Source: Streptomyces sp. OR43
Lineage (GTDB): Bacteria; Actinomycetota; Actinomycetes; Streptomycetales; Streptomycetaceae
Direction of reading: 5' to 3'
Assembly: GCF_008042275.1 (NCBI RefSeq)
Contig: NZ_RDBK01000023.1
Span: forward strand, 1-59,769
DNA length: 59,769 nucleotides
The notes below the pieces were generated by a model. The model was not told where the DNA came from. It was given only the letters and a program-made list of their open reading frames with translations, and did not search any database. Shown piece by piece: positions 19,580 to 27,116 of the stretch (position 1 is the stretch's first letter; every line of letters begins with the position of its first letter). The position numbers were made by a program, and so were the translations under genes.

Positions 19580-20539
19580 ATGGCATCGAACACGCTTGTC
19601 TCCCGGCGCGGGAGCGACGTACGCGGGACCGGCCGGCGCAGGGCGGCACGCCCCGCCGACCTCGGCCGCCAGCGGACCCTGATCTCACCGGCCCAGCTCG
19701 GCAGGCCCCGCGGCAAGGCCGTCTACTGGATCGTCTTCACCCTGGTCATCATCCTGTTCACGGTCGCCTTCCTCGGGCCGCTGTACTGGATGGTCACCGG
19801 CGGACTCAAGACCACCCAGGAAGTCGTGCAGAGCCCGCCCACCGCATTCCCCAGCTCGCTCCACACCGAGAACTACAGCCAGGCCTGGACCGTGATGGAC
19901 CTGTCCAAGCTGCTCTTCAACACCCTGTACTACGCCTTCGGCGCGCTCGCCTTCCAGCTGGTCTTCGACGTCGCGGCCGCCTACTCGCTGTCGAAGCTGC
20001 GGCCGGTGTTCGGCAAGGTCATTCTCGGCATGATGCTGGCCACCCTGATGATCCCGGCCACCGTGCTGGTCGTCCCGCAGTACCTCACCGTGCTGGATGT
20101 GCCGGTCTTCCAGCGCAACCTGGTCAACTCGCCCTGGGTGATCTGGCTGCCGTCGGTCACCAACGCCTTCAACATCTTCCTGCTGAAGCGGTTCTTCGAC
20201 TCCATCCCGCGCGAGCTCCTCGACGCGGCCTCCATCGACGGCGCGTCGCCCCTGCGCACCCTGCGCTCGATCGTCCTGCCGATCTCCCGGCCGATCCTCG
20301 GCGTCGTCTCCATCTTCGCCGTGGTCGGGGTGTGGAAGGACTTCCTCTGGCCGATGCTCACCCTGCCCGACCCCAGCAAGCAGACGCTCAACGTGGGCAT
20401 CTACTCGCTGGCCAGCGGCGTACCCGAGAACGTCCTCATCGCCGCGCTCACCATCGCGTCGATCCCGACGCTGCTCATCTTCCTGCTCTTCCAGCGCAAC
20501 ATCATGAGCGGTCTGACCGCGGGCGGCCTCAAGGGGTAG
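19580..20539 (+). CDS. Sugar ABC transporter permease (MalG/UgpE type)
   Basis: A 319-residue second permease, 15 bases after the first. It has a polar N-terminus of about 45 residues, six helices, and the EAA-type loop DAASIDGASPLRTLRSIVLP near residue 213. ATG 19580 is preceded by a GGGAG site. As no nucleotide-binding subunit is encoded nearby, the transporter probably uses a shared ATPase such as MsiK, as known for several Streptomyces sugar transporters. The gap to the GH13 gene (20540-20692) contains only a short duplicated C-rich segment and no clear terminator, so the GH13 gene is likely cotranscribed. Confidence 0.93.
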   Translation: MASNTLVSRRGSDVRGTGRRRAARPADLGRQRTLISPAQLGRPRGKAVYWIVFTLVIILFTVAFLGPLYWMVTGGLKTTQEVVQSPPTAFPSSLHTENYSQAWTVMDLSKLLFNTLYYAFGALAFQLVFDVAAAYSLSKLRPVFGKVILGMMLATLMIPATVLVVPQYLTVLDVPVFQRNLVNSPWVIWLPSVTNAFNIFLLKRFFDSIPRELLDAASIDGASPLRTLRSIVLPISRPILGVVSIFAVVGVWKDFLWPMLTLPDPSKQTLNVGIYSLASGVPENVLIAALTIASIPTLLIFLLFQRNIMSGLTAGGLKG

Positions 20540-20692
20540 CGCCCTTCCGGTCCGCGCCCCTTCCGGTCCGCGCCCCGCTTGTCCCGGGCCCCGTCCGGCC
20601 GTCTTCCCCTCAGCACTCCGCCGCCGGCCCTCCCATCCTGCCCCGCTCGCCGGGCCGGCGGCGGAGTACCACCTGCCCGAAAGGAACGTCAC

Positions 20693-22318
20693 GTGGCAGC
20701 CAACCGTCCGTCCGAGGCCACCGCGAACTGGTGGCGGGACGCCGCCATCTACCAGATCTACGTACGCAGCTTCGCCGATGGCGACGGTGACGGCACCGGC
20801 GACCTCGCGGGGGTCCGGGCCAAGCTGCCCTACCTCGTCGAACTGGGCGTGGACGCACTCTGGTTCACCCCCTGGTACCTGTCACCGCTCGCCGACGGCG
20901 GCTACGACGTGGCCGACTACCGCACCATCGACCCCGCGTTCGGCACCCTCGCCGAGGCCGAGAAACTGATCGCCGAGGCCCGCGGGCTGGGGATCCGCAC
21001 CATCATCGACATCGTGCCCAACCACGTGTCCGACCGGCACGCCTGGTTCCGGGCCGCCCTCGAAGCCGGCTCCGGCAGCCCCGAGCGCGACCTCTTCCAC
21101 TTCCGCGCCGGCCGTGGCGCGGACGGTGAGATCCCGCCCAACGACTGGGTCTCCGAATTCGGCGGCACACCCTGGACCCGGCTGGACGACGGGGAGTGGT
21201 ACCTCCACCTCTTCGCCACCCAGCAGCCCGACCTCAACTGGGCCCACCCGGCGGTCCGCCAGGAGCACGAGGACGTGCTGCGCTTCTGGTTCGAGCGCGG
21301 TGTCTCCGGCGTACGCATCGACTCGGCCGCCCTGCTCGCCAAGGACCCGGCGCTGCCCGACTTCACCCTGGGCCAGGACCCGCACCCCTTCGTCGACCGG
21401 GACGAACTGCACGACATCTACCGCTCCTGGCGCGCCATAGCCGACGAGTACGACGGTGTCTTCGTCGGTGAGGTGTGGCTCCCGGACACCGAACGGTTCG
21501 CCCGCTACCTGCGGCCCGACGAACTGCACACCGCCTTCAACTTCAACTTCCTGGCCTGCCCGTGGGACCCCGCACTCCTGCGGACCGCGATCGACGACAC
21601 CCTCGCCGAGCACGCCTCGGTCGGCGCCCCGGCCACCTGGGTCCTGTGCAACCACGACGTGACCCGCACCGTGACCCGCTACGGCCGCGCGGAGACCGGC
21701 TTCGACTTCGCGGCGAAGACCTTCGGCACCCCCACCGACCTCGCCCTCGGTACCCGCCGGGCCCGTGCCGCCGCCCTCCTCTCGCTGGCCCTTCCCGGCG
21801 CGGCCTACCTCTACCAGGGCGAGGAGCTCGGGCTGCCGGAGGCCGACATCCCCCTGGACCGCATCCAGGACCCGATGCACTTCCGCAAGGGCGGCACCGA
21901 CCCGGGACGCGACGGCTGCCGGGTGCCGCTGCCCTGGTCGGCGCGGGAACCGCACGCCGGGTTCGGCGGCACCACCGCACCCTGGCTGCCGCAGCCGGCC
22001 GGCTGGTCCGCCTACGCGGCCGACCTCCAGAGCGACGACCCGGACTCCATGCTCAGCCTGTACCGCGAAGCACTGAGGCTGCGCCGGAGCGAACCCGGCT
22101 TCGAGACGGCGGGACAGCCCGGGATCGCCAGGCTGACCTGGCTGGACACGGCGCCGGAGGTGCTCGCCTTCACACGGACCGAAGGTCTCGTCTGCGTCGT
22201 CAACCTGGCCGCCGAGCCCGCCGAGCTGCCTTCGCACACCGCAGTGCTGCTGGCCAGCGGCCCTCTCGACCGTACGGGGAGGCTGCCGCAGGACACGGCG
22301 GTGTGGCTTCGCGTCTGA
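20693..22318 (+). CDS. GH13 alpha-glucosidase
   Basis: A 541-residue cytoplasmic alpha-amylase-family glycosidase. The start is GTG 20693, with AAAGGA 8 bases upstream, after which WWRDAAIYQIYVRSFAD begins the family pattern; the longer open frame reads through intergenic sequence. The conserved regions are visible: DIVPNH (region I, about residue 105), GVRIDSA with the nucleophile Asp210, VGEVW with the acid/base Glu260, and NHD with Asp322. The order and GDGDGTGDL motif match GH13 alpha-glucosidases/oligo-glucosidases (AglA-like). There is no signal peptide, so it acts on imported oligosaccharides. In context it would release glucose from nigero-oligosaccharides or other alpha-glucosides. 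Linkage specificity cannot be read from the sequence. Confidence 0.93.
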   Translation: MAANRPSEATANWWRDAAIYQIYVRSFADGDGDGTGDLAGVRAKLPYLVELGVDALWFTPWYLSPLADGGYDVADYRTIDPAFGTLAEAEKLIAEARGLGIRTIIDIVPNHVSDRHAWFRAALEAGSGSPERDLFHFRAGRGADGEIPPNDWVSEFGGTPWTRLDDGEWYLHLFATQQPDLNWAHPAVRQEHEDVLRFWFERGVSGVRIDSAALLAKDPALPDFTLGQDPHPFVDRDELHDIYRSWRAIADEYDGVFVGEVWLPDTERFARYLRPDELHTAFNFNFLACPWDPALLRTAIDDTLAEHASVGAPATWVLCNHDVTRTVTRYGRAETGFDFAAKTFGTPTDLALGTRRARAAALLSLALPGAAYLYQGEELGLPEADIPLDRIQDPMHFRKGGTDPGRDGCRVPLPWSAREPHAGFGGTTAPWLPQPAGWSAYAADLQSDDPDSMLSLYREALRLRRSEPGFETAGQPGIARLTWLDTAPEVLAFTRTEGLVCVVNLAAEPAELPSHTAVLLASGPLDRTGRLPQDTAVWLRV

Positions 22319-22322
22319 CCGC

Positions 22323-22359
22323 CCGGCCCCCGGCCGCGTGCGACGCGGCCGGGGGCCGG
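22323..22359. terminator. Strong hairpin terminator after GH13 gene
   Basis: A perfect 16-bp GC-only stem (22323-22338 with 22344-22359) around TGCGA, 5 bases after the stop codon. It marks the end of the transporter/glucosidase operon. Confidence 0.88.
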
Positions 22360-22400
22360 CAGGATCGCGGGGGAGCGGGGGCTGCGGCACAGTGGGGCGT

Positions 22401-22727
22401 ATGGACGCACCGAACGATCTGAACGCCCTGGCCGACGAGCACCTGGCCGCCGCCCGCACCTCCCCGCACGGCCGCAGCGCCCACCTCCTGCTCCATGAGG
22501 ACACGCTGCGCCAGACCGTCATCGCGCTGGCCTCGGGCCGCGCCCTGGACGAGCACAACGCCCCGCCGGCAGCCTCCCTCCAGGTGCTGCGCGGCTCGGT
22601 GCGGCTCACGGCGGATTCGGGCGATGTGGAACTGGCCGCAGGACAGCTGCACCCGATCCCGCAGGAACGGCACGGGCTGCTCGCCCTGGAGGACGCCGTG
22701 GTGCTGCTGACGGCCGTCAACGACTGA
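22401..22727 (+). CDS. Small single-domain cupin protein
   Basis: A 108-residue protein from ATG 22401. Residues about 40-105 form a cupin: LHEDTLRQTVIALASGRALDEH, then LQVLRGSVRLT and the second motif LAAGQLHPIPQERHGLLALE. It resembles small Streptomyces cupins with an EH pair in the first motif and an H in the second. The role is unknown; a redox or sugar-binding function cannot be chosen. No good ribosome-binding site is evident directly before ATG. The gene lies between the GH13 terminator and the CebR-box promoter. Confidence 0.75.
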   Translation: MDAPNDLNALADEHLAAARTSPHGRSAHLLLHEDTLRQTVIALASGRALDEHNAPPAASLQVLRGSVRLTADSGDVELAAGQLHPIPQERHGLLALEDAVVLLTAVND

Positions 22728-22773
22728 ACCGCTGACGGAGCCGGCGACGCCGTTCATATACCCCTGCCCCTTG

Positions 22774-22787
22774 TGGGAGCGCTCCCA
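22774..22787. promoter_or_regulatory. CebR box (cellobiose-responsive LacI operator)
   Basis: TGGGAGCGCTCCCA is a perfect 14-bp palindrome identical to the CebR operator described in several Streptomyces (S. griseus, S. scabiei, S. reticuli). It is located 19-32 bases before the GTG start of the GNAT gene, just after a TATACC-like -10 element (22757-22762), where a bound repressor would block transcription. The identity is certain; regulation by CebR is inferred. Confidence 0.85.
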
Positions 22788-22805
22788 AGGTCGGAGGATG
22801 AGACG

Positions 22806-23432
22806 GTGACCCTGCTTCCCGGCCTGCGGGCCTACCGACCCAGTGACCGCGACGCCCTCGCCGACATCTGCGTCCGGACCGCCGACAACGGCGGCGACTC
22901 CCGGCATCTGTACCCGGACCCGGAGCTGATGCCGTCGATCTTCGCGGCGCCGTACGCCCACCTCGAACCCGGCCTTGCCTTCGTCATCGACGACGGAACG
23001 GGCCGGGCGGTCGGCTACATCCTCGGTACGGCCGACACCCCGCGCTTCGTCAAGGAGTTCCGCGCGCGCTGGCTGCCGCTGGTCGAGGACCGCTATCCGC
23101 GGTCGGAGGCGGCACCACGCAGCCCCAGCGACGAGATGATCGCCCTCCTGCACAACCCCGAGCGCATGGTCCTTCCCGAACTCGCCGCCCACCCCGCCCA
23201 CTTGCACATCGACCTGCTGCCCGGCTGGCAGCGCAAGGGGTACGGGAGGGAGCTGATGCGTGCCTTCCTCGCGGCCCTGGACGCCAAGGGGGTCGAGGGC
23301 GTTCATCTGTGCATGCTCACGGCCAACACCCGGGCCAGGGCGTTCTACGACCGGCTCGGCTTCACCGAGACCGAGGTACCGGACCCCGGACCCGTCACCT
23401 ATCTCGTACGCTCCACGGCGGCCGGCCTGTAG
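22806..23432 (+). CDS. GNAT-family N-acetyltransferase behind a CebR box
   Basis: A 208-residue GNAT enzyme. GTG 22806 is set by a GGAGG site 7 bases upstream. The N-terminal YRPSDRDALADICVRT is typical, and the acetyl-CoA loop QRKGYGRELMRAFLAAL lies at about residue 141, followed by NTRARAFYDRLGF. The insert PRFVKEFRARWLPLVEDRYP at about residues 80-100 resembles the acetyltransferase-like domain associated with hexosaminidases (OGA-type GNAT relatives), which I recall as a subgroup with long central helices. The perfect CebR box in its promoter predicts induction by cello-oligosaccharides. The following signal-less binding-protein-like gene starts 98 bases later and may be cotranscribed. 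Confidence 0.88.
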   Translation: MTLLPGLRAYRPSDRDALADICVRTADNGGDSRHLYPDPELMPSIFAAPYAHLEPGLAFVIDDGTGRAVGYILGTADTPRFVKEFRARWLPLVEDRYPRSEAAPRSPSDEMIALLHNPERMVLPELAAHPAHLHIDLLPGWQRKGYGRELMRAFLAALDAKGVEGVHLCMLTANTRARAFYDRLGFTETEVPDPGPVTYLVRSTAAGL

Positions 23433-23530
23433 TCCGTCGCCGCAGCGCGGGTGCCGCGCGGGTTCGCTGGGCAGGTAGTCCTGGACGAGACCGCTACGGG
23501 GGGCGGGCGACCAGTGGCGAGGGGTGTGAC

Positions 23531-24403
23531 GTGAGGGAGCGGACCGTGTGGGAATTCTGCGACGACCGAGGACAGGTGTCGACCGCGGGGAGGCGCCCGG
23601 CACGGGTCCTCGCCTATGTCCAGGCCGGTGCGACCTTATGGGACCACGGCATCCGCCCGAGCGGGATATTCGGCTCGGGGCACGACGACCCCGCGTCGCC
23701 GGACGCGGCGAAGACCGGATCGCTGCCCCTGGACGGCGTCGCGTACGCCGGGGCGGGTGCCACGCTGGACGTGGACGCGCTGCTGAACGGGGAACCGGAC
23801 CTCGTGGTGGCCGTCAGCTACGGCGGCGGTCAGGTCTACGGCCTCGATCCGGAGACGGCCAAACACCTGGAGGGGCACGTTCCGGTCGTGGTCATCGACG
23901 TGGGCCAGGCCCGCACCCTGACGGAGATCGGTGACCGGTTCGCCGAGCTGGCGCGATCACTCGGCGCCGAGGAGCCGGCGGCCGCCACCCAGGAGCTCGA
24001 CGCGGTCCGGGACCGGCTGCGCGCGCTCACCTCGGGCCCGGACCGGACGAGGGTCCTCGCCCTGTCACCGGCGGGCCAGGAGCAGGCGCATCTGGCCCGC
24101 CCCCGCATGTGGCCCGAGCTGCGGGTGCTGGCCGAGCTCGGCGTCGGCCTGGTGGAGCCCGCCGAGGGCCCCGGCGCCAACTGGTCCACGGTCGGCTGGG
24201 CCCAGGCGGCCGCCCTGAGACCGGCCGTCGTGCTCGCCGACATCCGGGCCCACGCCACCGCGCTCGACGAGCTCCGCGGCGATGGGCCGTGGGCCTCGGT
24301 CGCGGGTTCCGTACGGGTGGTCCCCTGGAACCCGGAGCCGGTGTGCAGCGCGCGCGCCCATGCGCGCTTCCTCGCGCTCGTGGCCGAGGCGCTGGAGGCG
24401 TAG
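23531..24403 (+). CDS. TroA/FecB-like binding-fold protein without signal peptide
   Basis: A 290-residue protein from GTG 23531. It has the pattern of a helical-backbone metal/siderophore-binding protein: RRPARVLAYVQAGATLWDHGIRPSGIFG, then ALLNGEPDLVVAVSYGG, VPVVVIDVGQ and a C-terminal domain ending in NPEPVCSARAHARFLALVAEALEA. It lacks any signal peptide or lipobox and begins directly with VWEFCDDRG, so it should stay in the cytoplasm unless the real start is further upstream, but the upstream in-frame sequence (23309-23530) overlaps the GNAT gene and encodes no signal peptide. There are no permease or ATPase genes adjacent. Function unknown. Confidence 0.75.
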   Translation: MRERTVWEFCDDRGQVSTAGRRPARVLAYVQAGATLWDHGIRPSGIFGSGHDDPASPDAAKTGSLPLDGVAYAGAGATLDVDALLNGEPDLVVAVSYGGGQVYGLDPETAKHLEGHVPVVVIDVGQARTLTEIGDRFAELARSLGAEEPAAATQELDAVRDRLRALTSGPDRTRVLALSPAGQEQAHLARPRMWPELRVLAELGVGLVEPAEGPGANWSTVGWAQAAALRPAVVLADIRAHATALDELRGDGPWASVAGSVRVVPWNPEPVCSARAHARFLALVAEALEA

Positions 24404-24562
24404 CGGGGCGCGGGGCGGTCCGGGGCGCGCCGCCTCGCACCGGCGACTCGGCACCACCGGAGCGGGCCGCACAGGGCAGGATCGGGGGCGACGCGTTCGC
24501 GGCCACTGCCGTGCCGTCTGCCCGGACGCCCATGCCGCCGCACCACAGGAGACCTCACCCTC

Positions 24563-25495
24563 ATGCCCGACAGACTCGACCTGCTGGTCATCGGCGAGTG
24601 CGTCGCCGACATCGTCCGGGAGCCCGGCACGGCCGACCGGGTCCATCCGGGCGGCAGCCCGGCCAACGTCGCGTACGGCCTGGCCCGGCTCGGACACTCC
24701 GCGACCCTGCTCACGCAGCTCGGAGCGGACGGGAACGGGCGGCTGATCCGTGACCACCTTGCTTCGGCCGGGGTCGACGTCCGTACCGACGGCTCGACCG
24801 CGCCCACCCCGTCAGCCGTCGTGACCCTGGACGGCGCGGGGCGGGCCGCGTACGCCTTCGAGATCACCTGGTCCCTCGGCCCGGTCTCCCTGGAGCGGAC
24901 CCCCGCCCATGTGCACACCGGCTCGATCGCCGCGGTCACGGAACCCGGGGCATCCGCGGTCCTCGCCGCCGTCGAGTCGCTGCGGGCCGCCGCGACGGTC
25001 AGCTACGACCCCAACGTGCGGCCGGAGCTGATGGGGGACCACGAGGCCGCCGTCCGCAGGGCCGAGCTCTGTGTGGCGCTCAGCGACGTCGTCAAGGCGA
25101 GCGACGAGGACCTGGAGTGGCTGTATCCGGGCGAGGACCCGGTGAAGGCCGCCGGACGATGGCTCGCCACGGGCCCGGCCGTCGTTCTCGTCACCCGGGG
25201 CGGCGACGGGGCCTGCGCGGTCCTGCCCGGCGGGCCGGTGAGCGTCGAGGCGCTGCCTGCCGAGGTCGTCGACACGGTGGGCGCGGGCGACGCCTTCATG
25301 TCCGGCACCCTGCACGCACTGGCCGCGCACGGACTGCTCGGGCCGGCCGGCCGGGAGCGGCTGCGGGCAATGGACCGGGCCACCGTGACGGACGTCCTGC
25401 GCCGCGCGGCGGCTTCCGCTGCCGTCACCGTCTCCCGGGCCGGCGCCAGCCCGCCCGACGCGGCGGAACTGGACGCGGCACTCGGCCGGGCGTGA
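24563..25495 (+). CDS. PfkB-family carbohydrate kinase (fructokinase-like)
   Basis: A 310-residue ribokinase/PfkB-family sugar kinase. The N-terminal GECVADIV and HPGGSPANVAYGLARLG (signature 1, about residues 31-47) and the C-terminal signature DTVGAGDAFMSG with catalytic Asp near residue 240 are intact. It phosphorylates a sugar with ATP; fructokinase-type specificity is the best guess. ATG 24563 was chosen because the family's N-terminus begins there. It lies 159 bases after the TroA-like gene and ends before a terminator. It may act on sugars taken up by neighbouring systems, but no specific link is visible. Confidence 0.9.
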   Translation: MPDRLDLLVIGECVADIVREPGTADRVHPGGSPANVAYGLARLGHSATLLTQLGADGNGRLIRDHLASAGVDVRTDGSTAPTPSAVVTLDGAGRAAYAFEITWSLGPVSLERTPAHVHTGSIAAVTEPGASAVLAAVESLRAAATVSYDPNVRPELMGDHEAAVRRAELCVALSDVVKASDEDLEWLYPGEDPVKAAGRWLATGPAVVLVTRGGDGACAVLPGGPVSVEALPAEVVDTVGAGDAFMSGTLHALAAHGLLGPAGRERLRAMDRATVTDVLRRAAASAAVTVSRAGASPPDAAELDAALGRA

Positions 25496-25500
25496 ACGCG

Positions 25501-25540
25501 GCGGTGCCACCGTCACCCCCCACGGGGACGGCGGCACCGC
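25501..25540. terminator. Hairpin terminator after PfkB kinase gene
   Basis: GCGGTGCC...CC (25501-25518) pairs with the segment 25524-25540 with two mismatches in 17 positions, starting five bases beyond the stop of the kinase gene. It lies between two convergent genes. Confidence 0.65.
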
Positions 25541-25680
25541 CCTCGCGCCGACGAGGAGCTGCTGGGTCGGTGACTCCGGAGATGCTGCCCATCCCTCACC
25601 GCCCAGCTGTCACCGGCACGGCACCGTTGTACCCACCGCCCGTTACTCGGGCATTACAAGGCGGCCCCGCGGCAGCCGGG

Positions 25681-26970
25681 CTACGCCGCCGCCAGATGCG
25701 GAGCGCTGTCGTCATCGAGGAACTCGACGACCGCGAGGACGAACAGGGCACACAGCGCGATCCATACCGTGACCAGGCCCGTCGGCCGGTCCCAGGCCAG
25801 CAGCACCGCGACGGCCACCACGACCACCGTCCAGTTCAGCGGCCGCCTCGCCCGGTGCACCCACCGGCCGACCGGCCCACCGGTGAATCCGGCCGCGTCC
25901 CTCACAGCCCCGATGCCACCGCTCCACATCGCCATGACCCGGCCCGCCGCGCGGCCGCCGCCCGTGAGCCACGCGGCGAGCGCCACCACAACGCCGACGG
26001 TCACCACCAGCCGGACCCCGGCGCGCAGATAGCCGGCCAGCGTGTCGAACACCGCCCCCGCCGCGGGCTGGGAGACATGCGGGGGCAGGCTGTCGAGATA
26101 GAACGCGCGCCCGGCCCACAGCCCGAGCCCCAGCAGCGCGGCACCCACCGCCACCGCCAGCGCCGCGGTGACCAGCGCCCGCCGGCGGCGCACCGCCAGC
26201 AGCACCCCGCCCGCCGCCACGACCAGCGTGAAGACGGGAAGCCAGAAGCCGAGGAGTTCGAGGGCCCGGAAGCCCTTCTTGGCCTTGCCGACCGAGTCCG
26301 AGGTGAGGAGGGTGAAGTCGGTATGGATCTCGGGAATCCTCTCGGCGACCGTCAGACCGCGGTCGACGAGGCGCTGCTTCACCCGGTCGATGACCGGGGC
26401 GAGGTCCAGGGTCACGGTGTCGCCGGCCAGCTCGACCGCGCCACCGCCCTCGCCGGTCAGGGCCTTCACGACGGAGGCGTGGGCGCGCCTGTTGAGGTCG
26501 CTCCACACCCGTTCGAAGGCGTCGCTGGTGACGAAGCGCTGCACCGTGCCGTGCACGAAGTCCGTGACGCCCGTGGTGAGCGGGCCTCCCAGCTTCTCGA
26601 GGGCCTTGTCGACCACGGGCCGGTCGGCGGGCGCGACGTCCGCCAGCAGCGCGTCGACGTCGAGATGGGTCATGACGGCGGCGGTGACGCGTGCGGTCAC
26701 CGCCGCCTGCACATCGGGGTCGGACGCCAGCGGCTCCATCATGTCCACATAGCGGTCCGTGTCCCCGGCGACGCTGCTCGCCCAGCTCGACAGGACGCTC
26801 AGCGGGGTGAGCACGGCCGCCACCAGGATCAGCAGGACCGCGAAGAAGGAACGCAGACGCAGCCGTGAGCGAGCCGGGGCACGGGCCTCCAGCTGCGCCA
26901 CCCTGGCCCGCAGGGCTTCCAGTTCGGCGTGTTCGTCCTGGGCCGCGGGCTGATCGGGGTGCCGTTCCAT
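25681..26970 (-). CDS. Conserved integral membrane protein with large external loop
   Basis: About 429 residues from ATG 26970; an in-frame ATG at 27057 would add 29 residues, and neither start has a strong ribosome-binding site. Residues 10-32 look like a short coiled coil (EHAELEALRARVAQLEARAP). One membrane helix follows (FFAVLLILVAAVLTPLSVLS). An external domain of about 190 residues contains Asp/Val-rich helices. Four or five more helices fill the C-terminal half. It resembles a widespread Streptomyces family of uncharacterised integral membrane proteins. It is divergent from the acyl-CoA oxidase gene with about 150 bases between starts. No function can be assigned. Confidence 0.75.
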   Translation of the reverse strand: MERHPDQPAAQDEHAELEALRARVAQLEARAPARSRLRLRSFFAVLLILVAAVLTPLSVLSSWASSVAGDTDRYVDMMEPLASDPDVQAAVTARVTAAVMTHLDVDALLADVAPADRPVVDKALEKLGGPLTTGVTDFVHGTVQRFVTSDAFERVWSDLNRRAHASVVKALTGEGGGAVELAGDTVTLDLAPVIDRVKQRLVDRGLTVAERIPEIHTDFTLLTSDSVGKAKKGFRALELLGFWLPVFTLVVAAGGVLLAVRRRRALVTAALAVAVGAALLGLGLWAGRAFYLDSLPPHVSQPAAGAVFDTLAGYLRAGVRLVVTVGVVVALAAWLTGGGRAAGRVMAMWSGGIGAVRDAAGFTGGPVGRWVHRARRPLNWTVVVVAVAVLLAWDRPTGLVTVWIALCALFVLAVVEFLDDDSAPHLAAA

Positions 26971-27116
26971 GAACCAAGGGGATGCCCTGTCCGCCCGTAC
27001 AGCGCGGCGGATTGCTGCATACAGGTGACGGACGGCCGCCGGGCCGCTGTCGCGCATCAGCCCGGACCCACCGGCTTGTGGAGTGTCCTGGACGATTCCT
27101 GATCGTTTCCGGTTTT

